DNA from: Pseudomonas fluorescens
GTDB lineage: Bacteria; Pseudomonadota; Gammaproteobacteria; Pseudomonadales; Pseudomonadaceae
NCBI RefSeq assembly: GCF_018614775.1
Contig: NZ_JAGGOF010000088.1
Coordinates: 1-53,015, forward strand
Direction: 5' to 3'
DNA length: 53,015 nucleotides
Position 1 is the stretch's first letter. Every line of letters begins with the position of its first letter. Positions 34,107-46,928 of this stretch are shown in pieces. Position numbers and translations under genes: made by a program. The notes beneath the pieces are model-generated. The model had not been told where the DNA came from and did no database searches. It saw nothing but the letters and a program-made list of their open reading frames with translations.

Positions 34107-35180
34107 CTAGCGAGACTTGGGCTTCCTGGTGTCCAGCCGCCGCAAATGACAGGTCACCTCTTCGCGGTCGTGATACAGCTGCTTGCAGCCGATCTCGACC
34201 TTGATGCCCCGGGCCTTGAAACCGTCGGCAATACGCTCAAGCAGGCGTTTGACTTCGGCATAGCGCTGTTTCATCGGCAACTTGAGGTTGACCACCGCTT
34301 CGCGGCAATGACCCTCGCCGATCCACTCCTCCAGCATCGCCGCGTTACGCGCCGGTTTCTCCACGATATCGCAGACCATCCAGTCCACCGGCTGCTTGGG
34401 CTTGAAGGTAAAGCCGTCCGCCATCAGATGCTGGACCAGTCCGGTGTCCATCAGGCTTTCGGCCATCGGACCATTGTCGATGGCCGTTACCAGCATGCCA
34501 CGGTTGACCAGTTGCCAGGTCCAGCCGCCCGGCGCCGCGCCCAGGTCCACCCCGGTCATGTCGCTGTGCAGGCGCTCGTCCCACTCGTTGCGCGGGATGA
34601 AATGGTGCCAGGCTTCTTCGAGCTTGAGGGTGGAGCGGCTTGGCGCTTGACGGGGGAACTTCAGGCGCGGAATGCCCATCGGCCACATCGCCGAGTTATC
34701 GACGGATGCCAAGCCCAGAAACACTTCACGACCGCTTTTGAAGGTCAGCAACAGGCGCGGCTTGTGCGCATCGTCCACCAGTTTGCCGGCAACGGTCAGC
34801 GCCTTGCGCAGCGGGCCTTCGAACTTCTTGCAGAAATTCGACAGTTCCTTGCCATCGTTGGTGTCCACCACCTCCAGCCACAGGCTGCCGCACACCGGGA
34901 ACTGCGCCATATGCGCCAGAATCACGCTGATACGGTCGGTTTCCGGCAAGTCAATGAAGGTGCCGCGCGCCCATTGGCGCGGAAAAATCAGCTCGGCGAA
35001 ACGCTGGCCGCGCATCAACCGCTCGGCGCCATCCTCTTCAGTGCAGACAAATTCGGCGCAAGCACTGGCCGGTTTGGCCTTGGCGTAACCGGCCACGTTG
35101 AGTCGGGCCGCGTGTTCGGCGATCTCGGAACAGACCTCGCCTTCGAAGCCGGGCCGGCAATGCATGAAAAGCGTGTTCAT
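34107..35180 (-). CDS. rlmM: 23S rRNA 2'-O-methyltransferase RlmM
   Basis: RlmM methylates the ribose of cytidine 2498 in 23S rRNA before assembly. The 357-residue protein begins MNTLFMHCRPGFEGEVCSEI, with a THUMP-like N-terminal region. The S-adenosylmethionine-binding motif is VDLGAAPGGWTWQL, and the DW-MVCDIVEKPARNA stretch and the conserved catalytic Lys in VVNLKLPMKQR follow. The start at 35180 is the family start; the frame extends to 35273. acnA diverges from it. Confidence 0.95.
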   Translation of the reverse strand: MNTLFMHCRPGFEGEVCSEIAEHAARLNVAGYAKAKPASACAEFVCTEEDGAERLMRGQRFAELIFPRQWARGTFIDLPETDRISVILAHMAQFPVCGSLWLEVVDTNDGKELSNFCKKFEGPLRKALTVAGKLVDDAHKPRLLLTFKSGREVFLGLASVDNSAMWPMGIPRLKFPRQAPSRSTLKLEEAWHHFIPRNEWDERLHSDMTGVDLGAAPGGWTWQLVNRGMLVTAIDNGPMAESLMDTGLVQHLMADGFTFKPKQPVDWMVCDIVEKPARNAAMLEEWIGEGHCREAVVNLKLPMKQRYAEVKRLLERIADGFKARGIKVEIGCKQLYHDREEVTCHLRRLDTRKPKSR

Positions 35181-35352
35181 TGAAACTCCGTAGCAAAGCC
35201 TGTCACGAAAACCGCCGCATGATAGCGGACTTCGGAACCCCGAACCTGCCCACGGAGTCCAGTGATTAGTCATCCGCTCAAAACAGGGCTAGGTTAAAGG
35301 CTCTGTTCGTCCCGTCAGTCCGTCGCCGCGCGGACGCAAAGGAGTGATTTCA

Positions 35353-38094
<2,742 letters not shown>

Positions 38095-38105
38095 AGCGCA
38101 ATCTC

Positions 38106-38194
38106 TGTGGGAGCGAGCTTGCTCGCGAAAGCCGTGTGTCAGTCAATGCTTCAACAACCGACTGATCGCCTTCGCGAGCAAGCCCGCTTCCACA
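38106..38194. repeat. REPIN after acnA
   Basis: A left core TGTGGGAGCGAGCTTGCTCG and a right core CGCGAGCAAGCCCGCTTCCA (one variant base) face each other. It starts 12 nt after the acnA stop and may protect its mRNA end. Confidence 0.9.
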
Positions 38195-38426
38195 GGTCTG
38201 TCGCTTGGCGGAGCTGAACTGATCACCTGATCAATCGCCGTTCTTCGATCGATCCGTCTATAATCCCTCCCCCACTGGCGCTCAAGGATCTGAGTCAGCC
38301 AACGATCTACCCACTCCTAAGCATGAACCTGCAGGGATACAAATTGTGCTCTTTGCGCGGCATGGCGGCGTCGTAGACGCGGCGGCCATTTTTCGCCCAA
38401 AGGCTCACAGTCTAAAAGGATGTTAT
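38195..38426 (+). promoter_or_regulatory. leader and promoter of the CPBP protease gene
   Basis: TATAAT at 38259-38264 is a perfect -10. A -35 was not clear (CGCCGT-like at about 38236). If it is used, the leader is about 155 nt, which is long. No small gene with coding character was recognised in it. AAAGGA at 38415-38420 is the ribosome binding site. Confidence 0.5.
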
Positions 38427-39215
38427 ATGCCCGCACTGCCCTGGCCGTACCTGGCCCTCCTCTCGATTGGCTATGCACTGGCCCTGGCCTATGGACACCT
38501 GGCGTGGACCGCAGCGATCACGGTCGCATTACTGCTGTTTGCCGGCTACGCCGTTCGCCAGCAATCGATGCCGGTTGGCCGGTTTCTTGGACACAGTCTG
38601 TTCCTGGTGATGGCCCTGGCCCTGGCGCTGCACTGGATGCCGGGCTTTTTCAACGGGCGGGCCATTGCACCGCAACGCCTGACCGACGATGCCGCGCGGT
38701 TTGCGATGTACCTGAACCAGGACAAGCCCCTGATCGGCTTCTGGCTGCTGTTGGCGTGCCCGTGGATCGTCGGCCGGCGCTCGTTTCGCTTGTCTGTCTA
38801 CGCCACGGCGCTGGGCCTGGGTTTGAGCGCAGTACTGGCGTTGGGCGGGGCGATGTTGCTGGGCATGATCCACTGGGCACCGAAGTGGCCGGACCAGGCG
38901 TGGATCTGGGTGGCCAACAACCTTCTATTGGTGACGCTGGTGGAGGAAGCGCTGTTTCGTGGCTACATTCAGGGAGGCCTGAGCCGGCGCTTCCAGCACC
39001 TGGGCTATGGCGACAACCTGGCGCTGCTCCTGGCCTCGCTGTTATTTGGCCTGGTGCATGCGGGCGCAGGCTGGGACTGGGTGCTGCTGTCGGGCCTGGC
39101 GGGGATCGGTTATGGCCTTGCGTACCGTTTCGGCGGCCTGGGCGCGGCGGTCGCCACGCACTTTGGCCTCAACCTGCTTCACTTCGCCCTCTTTACCTAT
39201 CCGATGCTGGCGTGA
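38427..39215 (+). CDS. CPBP-family intramembrane glutamic protease
   Basis: This is a multi-pass membrane protein of the CAAX-protease/bacteriocin-processing family. The 262-residue protein begins MPALPWPYLALLSIGYALAL and has about seven hydrophobic segments. The family motifs are present: EEALFRG (near residues 172-178), FGLVHAGAG with the first His, and ATHFGLNLLHF with the second His and Asn. These give the putative active site in the membrane. The substrate is unknown. The ATG at 38427 has AAAGGA in front. It lies between acnA and aer. Confidence 0.88.
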   Translation: MPALPWPYLALLSIGYALALAYGHLAWTAAITVALLLFAGYAVRQQSMPVGRFLGHSLFLVMALALALHWMPGFFNGRAIAPQRLTDDAARFAMYLNQDKPLIGFWLLLACPWIVGRRSFRLSVYATALGLGLSAVLALGGAMLLGMIHWAPKWPDQAWIWVANNLLLVTLVEEALFRGYIQGGLSRRFQHLGYGDNLALLLASLLFGLVHAGAGWDWVLLSGLAGIGYGLAYRFGGLGAAVATHFGLNLLHFALFTYPMLA

Positions 39216-39294
39216 TGAGCAACCGGCAAAAAATAACTTCAACTAAAACCTGACTGCGCCGACAACCTCTCAAAGCCTTGCGGATCTATACACC

Positions 39295-40860
39295 ATGCGT
39301 AACAACCAACCCGTCACACAACGCGAAAGGACCTTCCCGGCCCAACAGCGATTGATTTCCACCACCGATGCCAAGGGTGTAATCACCTATTGCAACGATG
39401 CATTCGTCGAAATCAGCGGTTTTTCCAAGGAAGAACTGATCCGTGCGCCGCATAACCTGGTGCGTCATCCCGATGTTCCTTCAGCTGTGTTCGCCCATAT
39501 GTGGAACACCCTGAAACAAGGCTTGCCATGGATGGGCATCGTCAAGAATCGCTGCAAGAGCGGTGACCATTACTGGGTCAACGCCTATGTCACGCCGGTA
39601 TTCGAAGGCAACCAGGTGGTCGGCTACGAGTCGGTGCGGGTCAAGGCGTCCGCCGAGCAGATCGCTCGGGCCGAAGCGCTGTATAAACGAATCAACCAAG
39701 GCAAACCCGCAGTACCGCATAGCGATAAGTGGCTGCCGATGCTGCAGGACTGGCTGCCGTTTATCCTGGTCAGTCAATTGAGCTTCGTCGTGGGTGCCTT
39801 CCTCAACTCCCACTGGGGCTTCGCCCTGGCGGCGGTGCTGTCGGTGCCGTTGGGACTGATGGGCCTGCAATGGCAGCAACGTGGGACCAAACGCCTGCTG
39901 CGCCTGGCCGAGCAAACCACCTCCGACCCGCTGATCGCCCAGATGTACACCGACAGCCGTGGCGACCAAGCGCGCCTGGAAATGTCGATTCTCAGCCAGG
40001 AAGCTCGTTTGAAAACCTGCCTGACCCGGTTGCAGGACACCGCCGAGCACCTCACTGAACAGGCGCGCCAGTCCAACACCCTGGCCCACAACAGCTCCAG
40101 CGGCCTGGAACGCCAGCGTGTGGAAACCGAACAGGTCGCCACCGCGGTCAACCAGATGGCCGCGACCACCCAGGAAGTCGCCAGCCATGTGCAACGCACC
40201 GCCGACGCGACCCAGGAAGCCAATCGCCTGACCCGTCGCGGTCGCGACATTGCCGGGGAAACCCGCGAGGCCATCGAGCGTCTGTCGGTGGTGGTCGGCG
40301 AGACCGGTCAGACCGTGACCCAGTTGGCCAAGGACAGCGATGAAATCGGTGGCGTGGTCGACGTGATCAAGGGCATCGCCGACCAGACCAACCTGCTGGC
40401 CCTCAACGCCGCCATCGAAGCGGCCCGCGCCGGTGAGATGGGTCGCGGCTTTGCCGTGGTGGCCGACGAAGTGCGGCAACTGGCACAGCGCACCAGCGAG
40501 TCCACGGGGCAGATCCACGCTCTGATTGCCAAGCTCCAGCAGACCGCCGGCAATGCCGTGCAAACCATGGACGCCGGCCATCGCCAGGCCGAAGAAGGCG
40601 TGGCGCGGGTCATGGAGGCGGATCAGGCGCTGGTGGGGATCAGCGAAGCGGTGGCCAACATCACCGACATGACCACCCAGATCGCCGCCGCCACCGAGAA
40701 GCAGAGTTCGGTGGCCGAGGAGATCAGCCGTAACATCAGCAACATCTCCGAACTGGCCGACCAGACCTCGGGCCAGGCCCACAGCTCGGCGCTGCTGAGT
40801 GAAGAACTGACCCGCACGGCCAATACCCAGTATTCGTTGGTGGAGCGGTTCAACCGCTGA
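39295..40860 (+). CDS. aer: aerotaxis receptor Aer
   Basis: Aer senses redox state through FAD in a PAS domain and signals to CheA. The 521-residue protein has an N-terminal PAS domain (residues about 20-115, with YCNDAFVEISGFSKEELIRA and the NLVRHPDVP segment). Two close hydrophobic segments follow (about 150-195). The methyl-accepting signalling domain has the conserved hairpin tip IADQTNLLALNAAIEAARAG and GRGFAVVADEVRQLAQRT. No periplasmic sensor domain is present, which fits Aer. In pseudomonads it is next to acnA and close to the cbb3 oxidase genes, as here. An intrinsic terminator follows. Confidence 0.93.
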   Translation: MRNNQPVTQRERTFPAQQRLISTTDAKGVITYCNDAFVEISGFSKEELIRAPHNLVRHPDVPSAVFAHMWNTLKQGLPWMGIVKNRCKSGDHYWVNAYVTPVFEGNQVVGYESVRVKASAEQIARAEALYKRINQGKPAVPHSDKWLPMLQDWLPFILVSQLSFVVGAFLNSHWGFALAAVLSVPLGLMGLQWQQRGTKRLLRLAEQTTSDPLIAQMYTDSRGDQARLEMSILSQEARLKTCLTRLQDTAEHLTEQARQSNTLAHNSSSGLERQRVETEQVATAVNQMAATTQEVASHVQRTADATQEANRLTRRGRDIAGETREAIERLSVVVGETGQTVTQLAKDSDEIGGVVDVIKGIADQTNLLALNAAIEAARAGEMGRGFAVVADEVRQLAQRTSESTGQIHALIAKLQQTAGNAVQTMDAGHRQAEEGVARVMEADQALVGISEAVANITDMTTQIAAATEKQSSVAEEISRNISNISELADQTSGQAHSSALLSEELTRTANTQYSLVERFNR

Positions 40861-40876
40861 CTTCAGTGGAGTAGCT

Positions 40877-40910
40877 AAAAGCCCGGACGGTAAAAGCTTC
40901 CGGGTTTTTT
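40877..40910 (+). terminator. intrinsic terminator of aer
   Basis: AAAGCCCGGA pairs with TCCGGGTTTT around an 11-nt loop with a T tract of six, starting 17 nt after the aer stop. Confidence 0.85.
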
Positions 40911-40922
40911 GTTGCCTGGCAT

Positions 40923-40999
40923 ACCGCTATCGCGAGCAGGCTCGCTCCCACAATGGAACGCCTTCCCCCTGTGGGAGCGAGCCTGCTCGCGATAAGGCC
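40923..40999. repeat. tail-to-tail REP pair
   Basis: Two REP cores are present, but their order is reversed compared with the other pairs here: the copy ending CGCTCCCACA comes first (40923-40952), the copy starting CTGTGGGAGCG second (40969-40999). The GTGGGAGC ends point at each other. Confidence 0.88.
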
Positions 41000-41009
41000 A
41001 GACCAGACA

Positions 41010-41705
41010 CTATCCATGCTGCAGGAGAAACCCCGCCACCTTCTTCGCCGCGGCCTCAAGATGCTGCTCATGACTGAACCCCGATGCCTTGAGCGGCTTC
41101 AGATCATGATCTCCCGCCTCCAGCCACAACACCTCGATACTCGGTGACAACGCATACCCTGCCACCGCCTCGCGATTGCCCAACGCATCGCGCTCGCCCT
41201 GGACGATCAGGGTCCGGGTCTTCAACCCCGTCAAATGCTCGACCCGCGGTTTTTCCGGCTTGCCCACTGCATAGAAGGGATAGCCCAGGCACACCAGCGC
41301 ATCGCTCCCCAGCTCATCGGCCAGCAGGCTCGCCATCCGCCCGCCCATGGACTTGCCGCCGATGGCCAACCGACCCGCGACATAAGGCCGCACCACAGCG
41401 TACACCTCACGCCAGCATTCCAGCAGTTTCGGCGCCGGATTGGGTGGGCGTTTACCGCCGTCCAGGCGCCGCTGGACCATGTAGGGAAACTCGAAGCGCA
41501 ACACGTTGACGCCCTGCGCAGCAAGGCATGCGGCCATTTCATCCATGAACCCGCTGTCCATCGGCGCCCCCGCGCCGTGGGCCAGGATCAGCGTCGGCGG
41601 TTCGGCGTTGCTGCCCGGTTGCGCGGCTGTCCACAACCAACCGTGCTGCGCCACGCACTGCGCCCATTGATCCCCGTCAATACTGGCCTTGTGCTGTTTG
41701 TCCAT
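41010..41705 (-). CDS. alpha/beta-hydrolase family protein
   Basis: The 231-residue cytosolic protein has the alpha/beta-hydrolase fold of the KANL3/Tex30 (dienelactone-hydrolase-like) group. The putative triad is Ser119 in GGKSMGGRMAS, Asp173 in QGERDALG and His200 in AGDHDLKP. The oxyanion region is LAHGAGAPMDSGFM. The substrate is unknown. The gene diverges from ccoN2. Its first codons contain the ANR box (41667-41680) expected to drive cco2, so low-oxygen regulation may interfere with it. Confidence 0.88.
   Translation of the reverse strand: MDKQHKASIDGDQWAQCVAQHGWLWTAAQPGSNAEPPTLILAHGAGAPMDSGFMDEMAACLAAQGVNVLRFEFPYMVQRRLDGGKRPPNPAPKLLECWREVYAVVRPYVAGRLAIGGKSMGGRMASLLADELGSDALVCLGYPFYAVGKPEKPRVEHLTGLKTRTLIVQGERDALGNREAVAGYALSPSIEVLWLEAGDHDLKPLKASGFSHEQHLEAAAKKVAGFLLQHG
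41667..41680 (+). promoter_or_regulatory. ANR/FNR box upstream of the first cco operon
   Basis: TTGATCCCCGTCAA fits the ANR consensus TTGAT-N4-ATCAA with one change (G for A). Its centre at 41673.5 predicts a transcript start near 41715 for a class II site, 75 nt before ccoN2. It lies inside the start of the divergent hydrolase gene. Confidence 0.8.
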
Positions 41706-41789
41706 GCTTGCCTCGCTTTTAGTCTGCCTATAACTCCAGGCGAAGAACGCCGCAGGCGCTCACTTCGGCTGAACCGTGGATGGGGAACC

Positions 41790-43214
<1,425 letters not shown>

Positions 43215-43224
43215 GGAGTCCGCC

Positions 43225-43833
43225 ATGAAACACGAAACCATTGAAAAAAACGTCGGCCTGCTGATGCTGCTGATGGTCCTGGCCGTGAGCATTGGCGGCC
43301 TGACCCAGATCGTGCCGCTGTTCTTCCAGGACGTGACCAACAAGCCGGTGGACGGCATGAAGCCCTACACCGCGCTGCAACTGGAAGGCCGCGACATCTA
43401 CATCCGCGAAGGTTGCGTCGGCTGCCATTCGCAGATGATCCGTCCGTTCCGCGCCGAGACCGAGCGCTACGGCCATTATTCGGTGGCCGGCGAAAGCGTC
43501 TGGGACCACCCGTTCCTGTGGGGCTCCAAGCGTACCGGGCCGGACCTGGCCCGGGTCGGCGCCCGCTACTCCGACGACTGGCATCGCGCGCACTTGTACA
43601 ACCCGCGCAACGTCGTGCCCGAGTCGAAGATGCCGGCCTACCCCTGGCTGGTGACACAGGCGGTGGACAGCAGCCACACCGAAACCAAGCTGCGTGCCAT
43701 GCGCACACTGGGCGTGCCGTACACCGACGACGACATCGCCGGCAGCATGGCCTCGCTCAAGGGCAAGACCGAAATGGACGCGCTGGTGGCCTACCTGCAA
43801 GTGCTCGGCACTGCCATCAAGAGCAAGAGGTGA
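43225..43833 (+). CDS. ccoO2: cbb3 oxidase monoheme subunit CcoO
   Basis: CcoO is a membrane-anchored cytochrome c that passes electrons to CcoN. The 202-residue protein has one N-terminal membrane segment (about residues 10-32) and the heme c site CVGCH, with an axial Met in ESKMPAYPW. It is cotranscribed with ccoN2 and followed after 5 nt by ccoQ2. Confidence 0.95.
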   Translation: MKHETIEKNVGLLMLLMVLAVSIGGLTQIVPLFFQDVTNKPVDGMKPYTALQLEGRDIYIREGCVGCHSQMIRPFRAETERYGHYSVAGESVWDHPFLWGSKRTGPDLARVGARYSDDWHRAHLYNPRNVVPESKMPAYPWLVTQAVDSSHTETKLRAMRTLGVPYTDDDIAGSMASLKGKTEMDALVAYLQVLGTAIKSKR

Positions 43834-43838
43834 GCCCC

Positions 43839-44042
43839 ATGTTTCCTGAAATGAGCACTGGAATGATCCGCGGCCTGGGCACGGTCGTGGTGTTCGTCGC
43901 CTTCGTCGGCCTGATCCTGTGGGTATTCAGCAGCAAGCGCGGCCCGGAGTTCGCCCAGGCGCGCCTGCTGCCGTTCGCCGACGAGCCTTCGGTCGACACC
44001 GCCAACCCTCAAGACCCTGCGACAAGGAGTACCCGGCCATGA
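43839..44042 (+). CDS. ccoQ2: cbb3 oxidase small subunit CcoQ
   Basis: This 67-residue protein has a single membrane helix (MIRGLGTVVVFVAFVGLILW) and a soluble tail with LLPFADEP. CcoQ stabilises the complex. The ATG at 43839 has GAGGTGAG upstream; a later ATG at 43851 is also possible. Its stop overlaps the ccoP2 start by 4 nt (ATGA), so translation is coupled. Confidence 0.88.
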   Translation: MFPEMSTGMIRGLGTVVVFVAFVGLILWVFSSKRGPEFAQARLLPFADEPSVDTANPQDPATRSTRP

Positions 44043-44995
44043 CCACTTTCTGGAGTACGTGGATCTGCGTACTGACCCTCGGCAGCCTGATCGGCCTGAC
44101 CTGGCTGCTGGTCGGCACCCGCAAGGGCGAGACCAAGGGCAGTGTCGACCAGACCATGGGCCATAGCTTCGATGGCATCGAGGAGTACGACAACCCGCTG
44201 CCGCAATGGTGGTTCCTGTTATTCGCCGGCACCCTGGTGTTTGCCGTCGGCTACCTGGTGCTGTATCCGGGCCTGGGCAACTGGAAAGGCATCCTGCCCG
44301 GCTACGATAATGGCTGGACCGGGGTCCATGAGTGGGAAAAGGAGATGGCCAAGGCCGACGCCAGGTTCGGGCCGATCTTCGCCAAATTCGCCGCGATGCC
44401 CGTGGAAGAAGTCGCCAAGGACCCCCAGGCATTGAAAATGGGTGGCCGCCTGTTTGCCTCCAATTGCTCGGTCTGCCACGGCTCGGACGCCAAGGGCGCC
44501 TTCGGCTTCCCGAACCTGGCCGACAACAACTGGCGCTGGGGCGGCGCAGCCGACACCATCAAGGCCACCATCCTCGGCGGGCGCGTGGCAGCGATGCCGG
44601 CCTGGGGCGAAGTGCTGGGGGACGCGGGGGTGAAGAATGTCGCGGCGTATGTTCGCCACGAACTGGCCGGCCTGCCGCTGCCGGCGGACAGCGGTGCCGA
44701 CCTGCAAGCCGGCCAGCAGGTCTTCAACACCACCTGCACAGCCTGCCACGGCGCAAATGGCCAGGGCACCGAAGCCATGGGCGCGCCGAACCTGACACAA
44801 CCGTCCGGGTTCATCTATGGCACCAGCCTGGCCCAGTTGCAGCAGACCATTCGCCATGGCCGCCAGGGCCACATGCCGGCGCAGAGCGAACTGCTCGGCA
44901 ATGACAAGGTGCAACTGCTCGCTGCTTACGTCTACAGCCTCTCGAAGGGGGAGGAGCAGTTGAGCGGCGAGCCGCAAGCTTCAAGCGTCAGGTAA
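44039..44995 (+). CDS. ccoP2: cbb3 oxidase diheme subunit CcoP
   Basis: CcoP carries two c-type hemes and delivers electrons to CcoO/CcoN. The 318-residue protein has two N-terminal membrane helices, then CSVCH and CTACH heme sites. The axial Met partners are expected in GGRVAAMPAWGE and GRQGHMPAQSE. Compared with CcoP1 it lacks a 14-residue loop before GWTGVHEWEKEM, and its last residues (about 15, from GEEQLSGEP) diverge. That tail is encoded by sequence resembling the AGC/AAGC-rich repeat that continues into the gap. Confidence 0.95.
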   Translation: MTTFWSTWICVLTLGSLIGLTWLLVGTRKGETKGSVDQTMGHSFDGIEEYDNPLPQWWFLLFAGTLVFAVGYLVLYPGLGNWKGILPGYDNGWTGVHEWEKEMAKADARFGPIFAKFAAMPVEEVAKDPQALKMGGRLFASNCSVCHGSDAKGAFGFPNLADNNWRWGGAADTIKATILGGRVAAMPAWGEVLGDAGVKNVAAYVRHELAGLPLPADSGADLQAGQQVFNTTCTACHGANGQGTEAMGAPNLTQPSGFIYGTSLAQLQQTIRHGRQGHMPAQSELLGNDKVQLLAAYVYSLSKGEEQLSGEPQASSVR

Positions 44996-45007
44996 AGGCC
45001 AAAGCAA

Positions 45008-45047
45008 GAGCTGCAAGCGACGAGTACCCACTCGCAGCTTGCAGCTC
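45008..45047. repeat. GAGCTGCAAGC inverted repeat
   Basis: GAGCTGCAAGCGACGAG is followed after a short loop by CTCGCAGCTTGCAGCTC, an imperfect palindrome that can form a strong hairpin after ccoP2. It resembles the AGCTTGCAGC-rich intergenic repeats common in pseudomonads, and it may also end the ccoNOQP2 transcript. Confidence 0.65.
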
Positions 45048-45387
45048 GAAACCCGTAGCTGCTTCTATTTGTCGCACCCTCCCAAGGTCTTTCTTTCGGT
45101 TCCCCCGAATCGGGTCTAAGCTTGCCTCTGCGTGCATTGGCGACTGCCGGTTTCAGGTCGACCCGACCCGATGTGTTCGACAATCGTTCGACAATAAAAG
45201 CCGCAAAGGCAAGTGAATACCGGCTTTGCGAGAATTGCCCGGCATCACTCGAACGCAGGGTTTGAACATACCCCGTTACAACCGACCCGACCCCCTCGCC
45301 TCGTTCCTTTGTCGCGACATTTTGCCAAGGGCCAATTTTGTCCCTACACGGAACATGGAAAGGCCGCAGAATCAGCTTTGGAAAGCA

Positions 45388-45401
45388 TTGACCCAGGTCA
45401 T
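45388..45401 (+). promoter_or_regulatory. weak ANR-like box before ccoN1
   Basis: TTGACCCAGGTCAT has one mismatch in each half relative to TTGAT-N4-(A/G)TCAA. The position, 84 nt before the ccoN1 start, is plausible. Constitutive expression of cco1 in P. aeruginosa would suit a weak or no ANR site. Confidence 0.3.
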
Positions 45402-45485
45402 GGCGCGTTGCAATGACCCCCCGCTTTCTCCATACTTGCGACCGATTTTTATCCTAATAAAACACCCAAACCGTGGAACCTTAGA

Positions 45486-46928
45486 ATGAGCACAGCAATC
45501 AGTCCGACTGCTTATAACTATAAGGTAGTCCGCCAGTTCGCCATCATGACGGTGGTCTGGGGGATCCTTGGCATGGGGCTCGGTGTCTTCATCGCCTCGC
45601 AACTGGTCTGGCCGGAGTTGAACTTCGATCTGCCATGGACGACATTTGGACGCCTGCGCCCGCTGCACACCAACCTGGTGATCTTCGCCTTCGGTGGCTG
45701 TGCGTTGTTTGCCACTTCTTACTACGTCGTGCAGCGAACCTGCCAAACGCGACTGATTTCCGACGGCCTCGCCGCCTTTACCTTCTGGGGTTGGCAAGCC
45801 GTCATCGTCGGCGCGATCGTGACCTTGCCAATGGGTTTCACCACCACCAAGGAATACGCGGAACTGGAATGGCCCCTGGCTATTCTGCTGGCCATTGTCT
45901 GGGTGACCTACGGCCTGGTGTTCTTCGGCACCATCGTCAAGCGCAAGAGCAAGCACATCTATGTCGGCAACTGGTTCTACGGTGCCTTCATCGTCGTGAC
46001 GGCCATGCTGCACATCGTCAACCACATGTCCCTGCCGGTCAGCCTGTTCAAGTCGTACTCGGCCTACTCGGGCGCGACCGACGCGATGATCCAGTGGTGG
46101 TACGGCCACAACGCCGTGGGCTTCTTCCTGACTACCGGTTTCCTGGGGATGATGTACTACTTCGTGCCGAAACAGGCCGAGCGTCCAATCTATTCCTATC
46201 GCCTGTCCATCGTTCACTTCTGGGCGCTGATCACCCTGTACATCTGGGCCGGTCCGCACCACCTGCACTATACCGCCCTGCCGGACTGGGCGCAGTCCCT
46301 GGGCATGGCGATGTCGATCATCCTGCTGGCGCCAAGCTGGGGCGGCATGATCAACGGCATGATGACCCTGTCGGGTGCCTGGCACAAATTGCGCACCGAC
46401 CCGATCCTGCGCTTTCTGGTGGTGTCCCTGGCGTTCTACGGCATGTCGACCTTCGAAGGCCCGATGATGGCCATCAAGACCGTCAACTCCCTGAGCCACT
46501 ACACCGACTGGACCATCGGCCACGTACACGCCGGTGCGCTCGGCTGGGTCGCGATGATTTCCATCGGTGCCATCTACCACATGATCCCGAAACTGTTCGG
46601 GCGTGCGCAGATGCACAGCACCCCGCTGATCAACGCGCACTTCTGGCTCGCGACCATCGGCACCGTGCTCTACATTGCCTCGATGTGGGTCAACGGCATC
46701 ACCCAGGGCCTGATGTGGCGTGCAATCAACGACGACGGCACCCTGACCTACTCGTTCGTCGAAGCGCTGCAAGCCAGCCACCCGGGCTACATCGTCCGTG
46801 CCCTGGGCGGCGCGTTCTTCGCCAGCGGCATGCTGTTGATGGCCTACAACGTGTATCGCACCGTTCGTGCCTCTGACCCGGCTGAAGCTGAAGCCGCCGC
46901 CAAGATCGCCGTAGTTGGAGCTCACTGA
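45486..46928 (+). CDS. ccoN1: cbb3 cytochrome oxidase subunit CcoN (cco1)
   Basis: This is a second catalytic subunit, 480 residues, with the same His ligand motifs as ccoN2 (RPLHTNLVIFAFGG, WYGHNAVGFF, GPHHLHYTALPDW, IGHVHAGALGW). It is the operon further from aer and corresponds by position to P. aeruginosa cco1, the main aerobic cbb3 oxidase. A 63-nt stretch (46397-46459) is identical to ccoN2. The stop overlaps ccoO1 by one base (TGATG). Confidence 0.95.
   Translation: MSTAISPTAYNYKVVRQFAIMTVVWGILGMGLGVFIASQLVWPELNFDLPWTTFGRLRPLHTNLVIFAFGGCALFATSYYVVQRTCQTRLISDGLAAFTFWGWQAVIVGAIVTLPMGFTTTKEYAELEWPLAILLAIVWVTYGLVFFGTIVKRKSKHIYVGNWFYGAFIVVTAMLHIVNHMSLPVSLFKSYSAYSGATDAMIQWWYGHNAVGFFLTTGFLGMMYYFVPKQAERPIYSYRLSIVHFWALITLYIWAGPHHLHYTALPDWAQSLGMAMSIILLAPSWGGMINGMMTLSGAWHKLRTDPILRFLVVSLAFYGMSTFEGPMMAIKTVNSLSHYTDWTIGHVHAGALGWVAMISIGAIYHMIPKLFGRAQMHSTPLINAHFWLATIGTVLYIASMWVNGITQGLMWRAINDDGTLTYSFVEALQASHPGYIVRALGGAFFASGMLLMAYNVYRTVRASDPAEAEAAAKIAVVGAH

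Larger units (their letters stand above)
44996..45485. other. 490-bp gap between the two cco operons
   Basis: No gene was recognised. It holds an imperfect inverted repeat at 45008-45047 and a weak ANR-like sequence at 45388-45401 (TTGACCCAGGTCAT). It also contains the duplicated TTCGACAA motif (45177-45194 region) and a C-rich stretch. The ccoN1 promoter must lie here, but no clear -10/-35 pair was found. Confidence 0.6.

Noticed and set aside
39481..40782. 433-codon open frame on minus
   Set aside because: Antisense shadow of aer.
45372..46925. 517-codon open frame on minus
   Set aside because: Antisense shadow of ccoN1; a similar shadow lies opposite ccoN2 (42111-43358).
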